Source of the DNA: Thermanaeromonas toyohensis ToBE
GTDB lineage: Bacteria > Bacillota > DSM-521 > Neomoorellales > Neomoorellaceae
Reading direction: 5' to 3'
Length of the DNA stretch: 64,000 nt
Assembly: GCF_900176005.1 (NCBI RefSeq)
Contig: NZ_LT838272.1
Coordinates: 1,259,587 to 1,323,586 of the forward strand
The position numbers and the translations under genes were made by a program. Below, piece after piece: positions 39,011-47,886 of the stretch (the stretch's first letter is position 1; every line of letters begins with the position of its first letter). The notes beneath the pieces were generated by a model. It was not told the DNA's origin, did not search any database, and saw only the letters and a program-made list of their open reading frames with translations.

Positions 39011-39478
39011 TTGAGCAAAATAGCGGCTACTGTTGAAGGCCTGGTAGGACCCATTATAGAAAGCATGGGCTATGAGCTGGTAGATGTAGAATACTGCAAG
39101 GAGGGGCAGAGGTATTTTTTGCGGATATTTATCGACGGACCAGGCGGCATAAGCTTAGAGGATTGCGAAAAGGTAAGCGAAGTGATAGGGGAGGAGCTGG
39201 ACCGGGCTGACCCCATTCCCCACAGTTACTATTTAGAAGTCTCGTCGCCCGGTGTGGAGAGACCCCTTAAGAAAGAGGCCGATTACCACCGTTTCCGGGG
39301 CCGCTTGGTTAGCGTGCGTACCTTTGCTCCTATAGGAGGTCGTAAGCGGTTTGAAGGTCGGCTTTTGGGCCTGGAAGGGGATGAGGTCCATATACTTACT
39401 ACCACCGGAGAACATTTTAGAATCCCCCGCCCAGCCATAGCTAGTGCAAGATTAAAGTATGAACCGGGAAAGGAGTGA
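39011..39478 (+). CDS. rimP: Ribosome maturation factor RimP
   Basis: A 155-residue 30S assembly factor with VEGLVGPIIESMGYELVDVEYCKEG at the N terminus and LEVSSPGVERPL near residue 78. I choose TTG 39011 after GAGGAGGT; the upstream frame would start inside the attenuator hairpin. First gene of the rimP-nusA-rnpM-rplGA-infB-rbfA cluster. Confidence 0.95.
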   Translation: MSKIAATVEGLVGPIIESMGYELVDVEYCKEGQRYFLRIFIDGPGGISLEDCEKVSEVIGEELDRADPIPHSYYLEVSSPGVERPLKKEADYHRFRGRLVSVRTFAPIGGRKRFEGRLLGLEGDEVHILTTTGEHFRIPRPAIASARLKYEPGKE

Positions 39479-39492
39479 AGGGGGCTTTAAGG

Positions 39493-40563
39493 ATGAATAC
39501 AGAGTTTATCCATGCTTTAAAGGATTTAGAGCGAGAGAAAGGAATACAGCTAGGGGTACTTTTGGAGGCTATTGAAGCAGCTTTGGTTTCTGCTTATAAA
39601 AAGAATTTTGGTTCAGCCCAAAACGTGCGGATCCATATCCAACCGGAAACAGGGGAGATAAAAGTCTTGGCCCAGAAAAGGGTAGTAGAGAAGGTTAATG
39701 ATCCCCGAGTGGAGATAAGCCTGGAGGAAGCTAGAAAATTGAACGCGAATTACGAGGTAGGAGATATAGTAGAGAAGGAAGTTACTCCTAAGGAGTTCGG
39801 CCGAATAGCAGCCCAGACAGCTAAACAGGTGGTAATCCAGCGCATACGGGAAGCGGAGAGAAACCTGATTTATGAGGAATTTATCGCTCGGGAAAATGAT
39901 ATAGCCACTGGAATTGTGCGCAGGCAGGAAGGCAAAAACTGGATTATCGATCTAGGCCGTGCAGAGGCTATAATGACCCCATCAGAGCAGATACCTTCTG
40001 AGGTATATACTCAGGGAGAAAGAATAAAAATTTACATCTTGGAAGTTAAAAAAACTACCAAGGGACCGCAGATTTTTGTATCCCGTACCCATCCTGGCCT
40101 TCTTAAACGACTTTTCGAGTTAGAAGTACCGGAGATCCATGACGGGATAGTGGAGATTAAGGGGGTGGCCCGTGAGGCAGGGACAAGGTCGAAAATAGCA
40201 GTTTATTCGCGGGAGGAAAAGGTGGATCCTGTAGGAGCTTGTGTAGGACCCAAAGGAATCCGGGTTCAGGCAGTAGTTAACGAATTGCGGGGAGAAAAAA
40301 TAGATATCATCAAGTGGAGCGACGACCCTGCAGTATTTGTGGCTAACTCCTTAAGTCCGGCTCGGGTTTTAGATGTGGAAATTGATTATGAAAATAGGGT
40401 AGGGCGAGTTATCGTACCAGATAATCAGCTATCCTTAGCAATAGGTAAAGAAGGGCAAAACGCCCGCTTGGCAGCCAAACTTACTGGGTGGAAGATCGAT
40501 ATTAAGAGTGAAAGCGAAGCTGGCGATTGGCATGGTTGGGATGATGAGGATTTTGAGTTTTAA
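39493..40563 (+). CDS. nusA: Transcription termination/antitermination protein NusA
   Basis: A 356-residue NusA: N-terminal RNA polymerase-binding domain (about 1-125), S1 domain (about 130-200), KH1 and KH2 ([19 protein letters not shown] near 245; [19 protein letters not shown] near 313). As usual in Firmicutes there are no C-terminal acidic repeats. Start ATG 39493 ([17 protein letters not shown]) fits the family better than the in-frame GTG at 39475. Confidence 0.96.
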   Translation: MNTEFIHALKDLEREKGIQLGVLLEAIEAALVSAYKKNFGSAQNVRIHIQPETGEIKVLAQKRVVEKVNDPRVEISLEEARKLNANYEVGDIVEKEVTPKEFGRIAAQTAKQVVIQRIREAERNLIYEEFIARENDIATGIVRRQEGKNWIIDLGRAEAIMTPSEQIPSEVYTQGERIKIYILEVKKTTKGPQIFVSRTHPGLLKRLFELEVPEIHDGIVEIKGVAREAGTRSKIAVYSREEKVDPVGACVGPKGIRVQAVVNELRGEKIDIIKWSDDPAVFVANSLSPARVLDVEIDYENRVGRVIVPDNQLSLAIGKEGQNARLAAKLTGWKIDIKSESEAGDWHGWDDEDFEF

Positions 40564-40592
40564 GTTTTAACTTTTTGGAGGAGAAAAAGAAA

Positions 40593-40865
40593 GTGCCGCG
40601 TCCTAAAAAAATACCCTTGCGTATGTGCGTGGGTTGTAGAGCACGTAAGGATAAAAGAGAATTAGTAAGGGTAGTACGTACACCGGAACACATGGTGCTT
40701 ATTGATCCTACAGGTAAGAAAGCCGGGCGGGGGGCCTATCTTTGCCCTAAGTTGGAGTGCCTCCAGAAAGCTGCTAAAAGCCGGGCCTTAGAGAGGGCTT
40801 TGGGGGTTCAGATTAGCCCTGAGATCCTAGCTGAATTAGAAGCTAGCCTGCGGAATGAGGATTGA
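40593..40865 (+). CDS. rnpM: RNase P modulator RnpM (YlxR)
   Basis: A 90-residue basic protein with the YlxR signature PLRMCVGCRARKDKRELVRVVR and GRGAYLCPKLECLQKA. YlxR has been reported to bind RNase P RNA. Start GTG 40593 lies 10 nt after TTGGAGGAG. Its stop overlaps the next start (TGATG). Confidence 0.92.
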   Translation: MPRPKKIPLRMCVGCRARKDKRELVRVVRTPEHMVLIDPTGKKAGRGAYLCPKLECLQKAAKSRALERALGVQISPEILAELEASLRNED

Positions 40866-41188
40866 TGGAACGGAAAGTGCGGGAGATTTTCGGGCTGGCC
40901 CTCCGTGCCCGTAAGTTAGCCTGGGGTGCCCGAGCGGTAAAAGCCGGGCTTAAAAAAGGTGAAATTCATTTTGTTTGGATAGCAAAAGATGCGAGTTCAC
41001 GCTTGCAGGAGGATTTCCAACAGGCCTGCCGCAGAGCTGGTGTTAAAATAGCGATAGGGGGTACTAAACAAGAGCTAGGTTGTGCTTTAGGTAAAGAACC
41101 TTGCGCTGTGATAGGTCTAAAGGATATTGGCTTTGCTAGCTTGATACAACAAGCCCTAAAGGGGGTTGATGGTAAATCATTGAGATAA
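40865..41188 (+). CDS. rplGA: L7Ae/eL8-family RNA-binding protein (YlxQ)
   Basis: A 107-residue kink-turn-binding protein: [25 protein letters not shown] and the [10 protein letters not shown] strand are typical of YlxQ. It sits between rnpM and infB as in other Firmicutes. Its RNA target is not known from sequence. Confidence 0.88.
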   Translation: MERKVREIFGLALRARKLAWGARAVKAGLKKGEIHFVWIAKDASSRLQEDFQQACRRAGVKIAIGGTKQELGCALGKEPCAVIGLKDIGFASLIQQALKGVDGKSLR

Positions 41189-41202
41189 GCGGGGGTGGGA
41201 AG

Positions 41203-43806
41203 ATGGCTAAAACCAGGGTTTTTGAACTAGCCAAGGAATTACGAGTTTCCCATAAAGAACTCATGGATACTATGGCTAGCCTTGGTATTTATACCCGGTC
41301 GCATATGAGTGTCTTGGAAAATGGAGAGGTTATTAAAATACGGAACTATTATCGACACTTAAGGCGGGCGGCGAAAGCTGCGGCGCAAGCTGCAATCCAG
41401 AGTGCTACTGAGACAGAAGGTGCTCCTGGGCCGGCCACCCACGTTGGAGAGACTAACGTACAACCGGCAGCGCCTCAACCTGTTTTACCCCAGGAGCGTC
41501 CTGAAGAAGGAGGGGCGACTGCAGAACTTAAGCAGGTCCCAGTGCCAGAACAGCAGGAAGTGGTATTACGGGAGAAGGCTGAAGGAGTAGCTAAGGCTGA
41601 AGCAGTTGTAGAAGAGAAGCCTTCGGCACCACCGGAAAGGTCGAGGGAAGTGGCAAAGATAGCTAAAGCTTCGCCAGGGAAACCAGAAGTAGCGCCTATA
41701 ACTTCTAGTAGAGTGGAAAAGGTAGAGAAGATAGATAAACCAGAGAAGGGGGAAAAGGTTCGTCCGCGAGGACGGGAACGGCGCGAAAAGGAACGTAAGG
41801 GTAAAGTGACCCCCCTGGATACCGCTAGGCCCCTCCGTAAACGGGCGGAAAGCAAGCCGTTGCGCATCCCTAAGCCCCCAGAGTTGGGGACTAAGGAAAC
41901 TCAGGAGAAGAGACGGGAGCGCCCTGGTAAAATTGAAGCTAAAGCCCGGGAGAGGATCCGGGATAGATTCTTGGAAGAAGAACGGGAAGAAGAACGCCTA
42001 GTCTGGCGGGAAAAGCCTCGGCCTAAGGTTAAGGAACAACCGGAGCCTCCTCGAGTGGTACCGCATGTTGTCTTGAGCGGGCCCTTAACTGTACAGGAGT
42101 TGGCTAAAAAATTAAATAAGACAGCAGCCGAGGTAATTAAGAAGCTTATGAGCCTGGGCGTAATGGCTACCATAAATCAAGAGCTCGATGTGGATACAGC
42201 GGCCATCGCAGCTCAGGAGTTGGGTGCTGAAGTAGAGATCAAGATAGAAAGGCCTATAACAGAGCTTCCAGATATCCCCGACGATCCCGCCACCCTTAAG
42301 CCGCGACCGCCAGTAGTAACGGTTATGGGTCATGTAGACCACGGGAAGACATCGCTTTTAGATGCCATCCGGCATACTAATGTTACAGCGACAGAAGCTG
42401 GCGGAATTACCCAGCATATAGGAGCCTACCAGGTAACAGTTAATGGCCGTAAGATAACTTTCCTGGATACGCCAGGACATGAAGCCTTCACGGCCATGCG
42501 GGCTCGGGGAGCCCAGGTTACAGATATAGCTGTACTGGTAGTAGCTGCCGATGATGGGGTAATGCCCCAGACAGTGGAGGCCATAAACCACGCTAAGGCA
42601 GCTAACGTGCCTATTATTGTAGCTATTAACAAGATCGATAAGCCGGATGCTAACCCAGAGAGGATCAAGCAGCAGCTAACCGAATACGAGCTGGTACCTG
42701 AAGAATGGGGTGGAGATACTATTATGGTACCAGTCTCGGCTTTAAAGAAGCAGGGCTTGGAGCAGCTCCTGGAAATGATCCTTTTGGTCGCTGATTTACA
42801 GGAGCTCAAGGCCAATCCGGATCGACCTGCTCGCGGGGTAGTTATTGAGGCCAAGCTAGATCGGGGACGCGGGCCAGTGGCTACTGTACTGGTGCAGAAA
42901 GGCACTCTAAAAGTAGGGGATACTCTGGTAGCTGGGAGCGTCTATGGCCGGGTCCGGGCCATGCTTGACGACCGGGGTAACCGGGTACAGGAAGCCCCAC
43001 CTTCTACACCGGTAGAGATTTTAGGCCTTAATGATGTGCCGGAAGCTGGAGATATATTCCAAGTGGTAGAAGACGAAAAGCTGGCCCGCCAGGTGGCTGA
43101 GGAACGCCTGATAGAGAAAAGGCAAAAAGAGCTACAGGTTGCTGCTAAGACTTCCCTGGACGAGATCTTTAAGCAAATGGAAGCAGGACAACTTAAGGAG
43201 CTCAAGGTTATTCTTAAAGCTGACGTGCAAGGTTCCGTGGAGGCTTTGCGGAATAGTCTAGAACGTCTCTCCAACGAGGAAGTAAAGGTGAATATCATCC
43301 ACAGCGGAGTAGGCGCCATCACGGAGACTGATGTTATGCTGGCAGCTGCTTCCAAGGCTATAATCATCGGTTTCCAAGTACGGCCGGATGCTAACGCCCG
43401 CAAGGCAGCTGAGGGTACTGGAGTCGAGATTCGCTTATACCGAGTTATTTATGAAGTATTGGATGATATTAAAGCTGCCATGGTTGGGCTCTTAGAACCT
43501 GAAAAACGCGAGGTTTTCTTAGGCCGTGCGGAAGTCCGAGCTACTTTTAAGGTTCCTAAAGTGGGTACCGTGGCTGGTTGTTACGTTAGCGAAGGGAAGA
43601 TTGTTAACCGGGCCCTGGTGCGGTTAATACGTGACGGAGTAGTTATTTATGAAGGACGCATCGCCTCCCTTAAGCGCTTTAAGGATGATGTCCGCGAAGT
43701 GGCGCAAGGGTTCGAGTGTGGTATTGGGCTGGAGAAGTTTAACGATATTAAGGAGGGCGACATTATAGAAGCTTATACTATTGAAGAGATAAGACGCGAG
43801 TTATAA
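41203..43806 (+). CDS. infB: Translation initiation factor IF-2
   Basis: An 867-residue GTPase. An N-terminal IF2N helix ([25 protein letters not shown]), a long low-complexity charged linker (about 65-285, Lys/Glu/Arg/Pro rich), a second IF2N ([21 protein letters not shown]) near 297, then the G domain with [14 protein letters not shown] near 376, DTPGHEAF and NKID, and C-terminal domains. The linker shifts composition but not frame. Confidence 0.97.
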   Translation: MAKTRVFELAKELRVSHKELMDTMASLGIYTRSHMSVLENGEVIKIRNYYRHLRRAAKAAAQAAIQSATETEGAPGPATHVGETNVQPAAPQPVLPQERPEEGGATAELKQVPVPEQQEVVLREKAEGVAKAEAVVEEKPSAPPERSREVAKIAKASPGKPEVAPITSSRVEKVEKIDKPEKGEKVRPRGRERREKERKGKVTPLDTARPLRKRAESKPLRIPKPPELGTKETQEKRRERPGKIEAKARERIRDRFLEEEREEERLVWREKPRPKVKEQPEPPRVVPHVVLSGPLTVQELAKKLNKTAAEVIKKLMSLGVMATINQELDVDTAAIAAQELGAEVEIKIERPITELPDIPDDPATLKPRPPVVTVMGHVDHGKTSLLDAIRHTNVTATEAGGITQHIGAYQVTVNGRKITFLDTPGHEAFTAMRARGAQVTDIAVLVVAADDGVMPQTVEAINHAKAANVPIIVAINKIDKPDANPERIKQQLTEYELVPEEWGGDTIMVPVSALKKQGLEQLLEMILLVADLQELKANPDRPARGVVIEAKLDRGRGPVATVLVQKGTLKVGDTLVAGSVYGRVRAMLDDRGNRVQEAPPSTPVEILGLNDVPEAGDIFQVVEDEKLARQVAEERLIEKRQKELQVAAKTSLDEIFKQMEAGQLKELKVILKADVQGSVEALRNSLERLSNEEVKVNIIHSGVGAITETDVMLAAASKAIIIGFQVRPDANARKAAEGTGVEIRLYRVIYEVLDDIKAAMVGLLEPEKREVFLGRAEVRATFKVPKVGTVAGCYVSEGKIVNRALVRLIRDGVVIYEGRIASLKRFKDDVREVAQGFECGIGLEKFNDIKEGDIIEAYTIEEIRREL

Positions 43807-43822
43807 GGAGGCGAAAGCTCCT

Positions 43823-44170
43823 ATGTCGATAAGGGTGGAACGGGTAGCAGAACAGATGAAAAAAGAAATAGCCGAGCTTTTGCAAGATGAAATAAAAGAT
43901 CCCCGGATCGGTTTTGTAACCGTGACCGATGTGGAGCTATCTAGTGATATGCAGCACGCCAAGGTGTATGTCAGCGTCTATGGAGATGAGGAACAAAAGA
44001 AGCAAACCCTAGAGGCGTTAGCCCGGGCTACGGGTTTTATCCGCCGGGAGATAGGCCGGCGGATAAAGCTCCGCTTAGTGCCGGAGATTGTATTCAAATA
44101 CGATGAGTCTATCGAACGCGGGGACCGGATAGCCCGACTTTTATCCCGGATTAAAGCGGAGGAAGGGTAA
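43823..44170 (+). CDS. rbfA: Ribosome-binding factor A
   Basis: A 115-residue KH-like 30S maturation factor: [37 protein letters not shown] and the [17 protein letters not shown] ending are diagnostic. AAGGAGG-like site overlaps the infB end; nrnA follows 6 bp later. Confidence 0.95.
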   Translation: MSIRVERVAEQMKKEIAELLQDEIKDPRIGFVTVTDVELSSDMQHAKVYVSVYGDEEQKKQTLEALARATGFIRREIGRRIKLRLVPEIVFKYDESIERGDRIARLLSRIKAEEG

Positions 44171-44176
44171 GGTATC

Positions 44177-45163
44177 ATGGGTATAGCAGCCGAGATAGCT
44201 GCTGAGCTGACCCAAGCTAAAGAAGTAGTCATCGCTTCTCACCGGCTACCCGATGGGGACTGTATAGGTTCCACCTTGGCCTTGGCTAGAGCCTTGGGTC
44301 AGCTGGGGGCCCGAGTGGCGGCTGTAATAGGTGATCCGGTACCTGAGATGTATAGTTTCCTTCCCGGTAGCAAGGAATTATTGTTCCCTAATCAGGTCCC
44401 TTTCCTACCCTCTCTCCTTATAGTGGTGGATTGTACAGATTTAGAAAGGGTAGAGGAAGGTTTTAGTTCCTGGAGACAGAAAGTCCGGCGGATAATTAAC
44501 ATCGATCACCATGTTAGTAACACTTTTTTTGGTGATCTTAACTTTGTGGATGAAGGAGCCGCTGCTACAGGGGAACTGATTTACGCTGTGCTAAAGGAAA
44601 TAGATGGAATATGCATAGATGCCGCCATAGCTACAGCCCTGTATACTGCCCTGGTAACTGATACAGGTTCTTTTCAGTTTGAAAACTGCCAATCCCGTAC
44701 CTTGAGGCTCGCTGCTGAGTTGGTAGATTTGGGGGCGGATCTAGCCCTTATTCGAGAAAATTTATGGGAAAATAAGCCTCTTTTGTCTATCCGCCTCCTG
44801 GCTGAAGTTTTGCCTACCCTTTCCTTAGCTTATGAGGGGAAGGTGGCGTGGTTGGTAGTCAGACAGGAAGTAATGGAAAAACTAGGTGCAAAGGGAGAAC
44901 ATGCTGAGGGGCTGGTAAACTATCCTCGCTCTATCGCCGGTGTAGAAGTAGGAGCGGTCTTCAGGGAATTGGAGCCGGGGGTTATTAAGGTAGCTTTACG
45001 CTCAAAAAAGCAACTAGATGTTAATGAAGTGGCTGCTCTCTTTGGTGGCGGAGGACACAAACGGGCCGCAGGCTGCCTCATTCGCGGGTCGTTAGAAGAG
45101 GCGGTGGAACAGGTGATTAAGGCGGTGGGGGAGCGTTTAAATCATGCTGGAAGGCTTTATTAA
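44177..45163 (+). CDS. nrnA: DHH/DHHA1 phosphoesterase NrnA (oligoribonuclease/pAp phosphatase)
   Basis: A 328-residue DHH protein with HRLPDGDCIGS near residue 22, INIDHHVSNTFFGD near 108 and the C-terminal DHHA1 motif FGGGGHKRAAGC near 290. It degrades nanoRNAs and pAp. Ends 20 bp inside truB. Placement after rbfA and before truB matches B. subtilis-type clusters. Confidence 0.93.
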   Translation: MGIAAEIAAELTQAKEVVIASHRLPDGDCIGSTLALARALGQLGARVAAVIGDPVPEMYSFLPGSKELLFPNQVPFLPSLLIVVDCTDLERVEEGFSSWRQKVRRIINIDHHVSNTFFGDLNFVDEGAAATGELIYAVLKEIDGICIDAAIATALYTALVTDTGSFQFENCQSRTLRLAAELVDLGADLALIRENLWENKPLLSIRLLAEVLPTLSLAYEGKVAWLVVRQEVMEKLGAKGEHAEGLVNYPRSIAGVEVGAVFRELEPGVIKVALRSKKQLDVNEVAALFGGGGHKRAAGCLIRGSLEEAVEQVIKAVGERLNHAGRLY

Positions 45164-46070
45164 TGTGTTAAAACCCCCCGGACCTACCTCACGGGGGGTA
45201 GTGGACCGCCTGCGCCAGATATTAGGGGTAGAAAGGGCTGGACATGGCGGCACCTTGGACCCTTTAGCTTCCGGGGTATTACCGGTAGCTATAGGTCGCT
45301 CTACCCGGCTTCTAGAATACATTCAGGCGGAGCGCAAGTCCTATCGGGTAGAGGTGATTTTTGGCCTTAAAACCACCAGTCACGACCTGGAGGGAGAGGT
45401 GATAGAGTGCTCTCCAGTAGAAAGGCTGGAGGAAGAGGTCCTTCTTCGTGCCCTTTCCCACTTCACAGGGGAACTAGAGCAGGTTCCTCCTATGTTTTCG
45501 GCTTTACGCCACCAGGGTCGGCGTCTTTATAACCTGGCCCGGGAAGGTAAGGAATTGCCCCGCCAGGCAAGAAAGATCACCATATATGACCTACGATTAG
45601 TAAGGATATGGCCTGAGGGGCCCTACCCGCGGGCCCTTCTTGAAATAATGTGTTCTAAAGGTACTTATGTGCGAACCCTTTGCCACGACCTAGGAGAATT
45701 TTTAGGTTGTGGGGCTACTTCATTATTTCTTTTAAGGACACAAGCAGGACCGTTTAAAGTAGAGACTGCTTGGACCTTAGAAGAGATTGCCAGGGCTGTT
45801 CAAGAGGGGTGTCGGGATTTTCTTTTGCCGCCAGAAGCCGGGGTGCAGCATTTACCTGCTGTAGTGGTCAAACAGGAAGGGGTGGAAAGGTTTTTAAACG
45901 GCCATTTTCTGCCCGCGGCCCTTTGCCAGGAATTGCCTGCTGAGCTTCCAAGGGGAGCACGGGTGCGGTTACACCAAGAAGAAGGGAAATTATTGGGTAT
46001 AGCCATATACTCAGAAAGGATGGGTGAAGGACTTTTAAAACCCGAAAAGGTTATTTTCTCTTCAGGTTAG
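45144..46070 (+). CDS. truB: tRNA pseudouridine-55 synthase TruB
   Basis: A 308-residue pseudouridine synthase; catalytic Asp in GHGGTLDPLASGVLPVAIG near residue 39, plus a C-terminal PUA-like domain (about 245-305). Start lies within the end of nrnA. Confidence 0.95.
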   Translation: MLEGFINVLKPPGPTSRGVVDRLRQILGVERAGHGGTLDPLASGVLPVAIGRSTRLLEYIQAERKSYRVEVIFGLKTTSHDLEGEVIECSPVERLEEEVLLRALSHFTGELEQVPPMFSALRHQGRRLYNLAREGKELPRQARKITIYDLRLVRIWPEGPYPRALLEIMCSKGTYVRTLCHDLGEFLGCGATSLFLLRTQAGPFKVETAWTLEEIARAVQEGCRDFLLPPEAGVQHLPAVVVKQEGVERFLNGHFLPAALCQELPAELPRGARVRLHQEEGKLLGIAIYSERMGEGLLKPEKVIFSSG

Positions 46071-46103
46071 AGCGATCTTAAGACGACGAGGAAACGAGGC
46101 AAT

Positions 46104-47057
46104 ATGAGGGTGCGGTACGGTTTACAAGGTACTGACGCCGTAAAGGGATGTTGTGTAGCTTTAGGAAACTTTGATGGTGTCCACCGGGGACACCAGGAGC
46201 TTATTCATGCCACAGTTAAGAAGGCCCAGGAGAAAGGGTGCCCTGCGGTAGTTGTCACTTTCGATCCCCACCCAGCTTTAGTGCTTACCCCGGATGATCC
46301 ACCGGGCTTACTTACCACTAAAGAGCAAAAAATGGAGCTCATAGCTGGGTTAGGGGTTGATTTTCTTTATTTTTTACCCTTTGATTTAAACCTTGCTTCT
46401 TTAACTCCAGAGGCTTTCGTGCGACAAATCCTGTGGACTTATTTTTACCCTTCTTTAGTGGTAGTAGGTTTTAACTATACCTTTGGCCGGGGGGGGCGGG
46501 GTAATCCTTACTTGCTGGCTGCCCTGGGAAGGGAGCTAGGCTTTGAGGTAGAGGTTATCCCCCCTGTAAAGGTACGTGACCATCTCGTCAGTAGCACTGC
46601 CATCCGAGAGGCATTAGCCGCAGGGGATGTAGCCCTAGCCAGGGAATTCCTAGGATACTGGCCTACCCTTGTAGGATATGTAGTTTCAGGTGAGGGACGT
46701 GGCCGGCTTTTAGGTTTTCCTACGGCTAATATAGCTGTGGAGCCAGAAGTTAGGCTTCCCGCTTACGGAGTATATGCTTGCCGTGTTAAGCTTCCTAACG
46801 GTTCCTGGCAGGCGGGAATAGTAAACATAGGGAAGCGGCCCACCTTCGGTTCTAACCTTGTACCCACGGTGGAGGTTCATCTATTGGATTTTTCTGGTTA
46901 CCTCTATGGAGAAAAACTCAAGCTTGAATTAAGGTATTTCCTGCGGCCAGAAAAATCCTTCGCCAGCTCCCATGAATTGATCGAGCAAATAGGAGCCGAT
47001 ATAAGGAGGGCTAGGCAAATCTTAAAAGGCGTAACCAGCTCTTTTAAAGTGACGTAA
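46104..47057 (+). CDS. ribF: Bifunctional riboflavin kinase/FAD synthetase
   Basis: A 317-residue enzyme: N-terminal adenylyltransferase (ALGNFDGVHRGHQELI near 18, GFNYTFGRGGRG near 133) and C-terminal kinase (GRLLGFPTANIAV near 210, GKRPTFG). It makes FMN and FAD. Confidence 0.95.
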   Translation: MRVRYGLQGTDAVKGCCVALGNFDGVHRGHQELIHATVKKAQEKGCPAVVVTFDPHPALVLTPDDPPGLLTTKEQKMELIAGLGVDFLYFLPFDLNLASLTPEAFVRQILWTYFYPSLVVVGFNYTFGRGGRGNPYLLAALGRELGFEVEVIPPVKVRDHLVSSTAIREALAAGDVALAREFLGYWPTLVGYVVSGEGRGRLLGFPTANIAVEPEVRLPAYGVYACRVKLPNGSWQAGIVNIGKRPTFGSNLVPTVEVHLLDFSGYLYGEKLKLELRYFLRPEKSFASSHELIEQIGADIRRARQILKGVTSSFKVT

Positions 47058-47126
47058 GATGATTATGGTAGCTTAATTTTCTAATGGGCTTCCCGGGTAA
47101 GCGGAGCTGGTGCGAGGTGCGGGTAG

Positions 47127-47348
47127 GTGCGGGTTATTCTTACTTCCCATGGGCGAAAACGCTTAAAAGAACTACGGCAGGAAGGTATAGATATAAGCGA
47201 TGTCATGTCCGCCGCCCTTAAGATCCCAGGACACATCGTAGTAGCTACTAGATTCCGCGGTTTCCTAGCTTCCTCGGGTAGAGCCTTCGACCTAGTTATT
47301 AAGGATGTACCGGCTGGACGATTGGTCATTACAATTATCGGGAAATAG
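47127..47348 (+). CDS. Small DUF4258-like protein
   Basis: A 73-residue basic product from GTG 47127. The layout SHGRKRLKEL...ISDVMSAALKIPG...FDLVIKD...GRLVITIIGK resembles the short DUF4258/RelE-like fold (His-Arg helix, then two beta strands), a group that includes toxin-like proteins. No antitoxin gene adjoins it. The preceding 69 bp contain repeated GTGCGGGTAGGTGCGGG-like sequence and only a weak ribosome binding site. Gene reality moderately supported. Confidence 0.45.
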   Translation: MRVILTSHGRKRLKELRQEGIDISDVMSAALKIPGHIVVATRFRGFLASSGRAFDLVIKDVPAGRLVITIIGK

Positions 47349-47378
47349 TTGCACGGGCTTGGCTATTTATTTTATAAT
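47349..47378 (+). promoter_or_regulatory. Promoter of rpsO
   Basis: TTGCAC at 47349-47354 and TATAAT at 47373-47378 with an 18-nt spacer, beginning directly after the stop of the preceding small gene. Confidence 0.65.
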
Positions 47379-47384
47379 ACTAAC

Positions 47385-47460
47385 AAAATGAACAATGAAC
47401 CCAGGCTAGGAGAGGCGAGCCTCCGGCGCTTCCCTTGGCAGTGGGCGATTAAGCATTTAA
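47385..47460 (+). promoter_or_regulatory. rpsO: Candidate S15 autoregulatory leader
   Basis: An approximately 90-nt leader with AGGCT-AGGAGAGGCG-AGCCT hairpin and a GC-rich CGCTTCCC...GTGGGCG stem before the AAGGAGG site. S15 regulates its own mRNA through several unrelated leader folds in bacteria; this is a plausible case but I cannot assign a known class. Confidence 0.4.
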
Positions 47461-47473
47461 GGAGGTAAATTCC

Positions 47474-47743
47474 ATGGCTTTAGAAAAGGAAAAGAAACAG
47501 GAAATTATTAAACGCTTCCAGAGGCACGAAACGGATACGGGGTCGCCAGAAGTTCAGATAGCTATCCTAACGGAACGTATTAATTCTTTAACCGAGCATC
47601 TTAAGATACATCGTAAGGACCATCATTCACGTCGAGGCCTTCTTAAAATGGTAGGCCAGCGCCGGCGTTTACTCAATTATCTCCGGGAGAATGATATGGA
47701 AAGATACCGCCAGTTAGTGGAGACACTAGGTTTGAGGCATTAA
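47474..47743 (+). CDS. rpsO: 30S ribosomal protein S15
   Basis: An 89-residue protein with [23 protein letters not shown] and [25 protein letters not shown]. It binds 16S rRNA in the central domain. AAGGAGG precedes the ATG by 7 nt. The rpsO-pnp linkage is near universal. Confidence 0.97.
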   Translation: MALEKEKKQEIIKRFQRHETDTGSPEVQIAILTERINSLTEHLKIHRKDHHSRRGLLKMVGQRRRLLNYLRENDMERYRQLVETLGLRH

Positions 47744-47753
47744 TAACACAACG

Positions 47754-47780
47754 GGAGCGGGAAAGCCGCTCCTTTTATTT
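47754..47780 (+). terminator. Terminator between rpsO and pnp
   Basis: Seven-base-pair GC stem GGAGCGG/CCGCTCC with loop GAAAG and tail TTTTATTT. Confidence 0.75.
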
Positions 47781-47810
47781 GTAGCCTGGGGGGATTTAAG
47801 AGCTTGTCCT

Positions 47811-47837
47811 GCAGGAAATACTATGATAAATGTCGAA
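47811..47837 (+). promoter_or_regulatory. Sigma-H-like element upstream of pnp
   Basis: GCAGGAAAT at 47811-47819 and TCGAAG around 47833-47838, AGGA-to-GAA offset 22, 50 nt before pnp. It matches the same pattern as 3609 and 33933 but ends GAAG rather than GAAT. Confidence 0.35.
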
Positions 47838-47886
47838 GAAATACTAGATTATCCAGGTTAACAACAGGGGAGGAAAAGGGAAGTTC

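Noticed and set aside
41475-41867. Reverse-strand ORF opposite the infB linker
   Set aside because: Low-complexity product opposite the charged IF-2 linker; no start signals.
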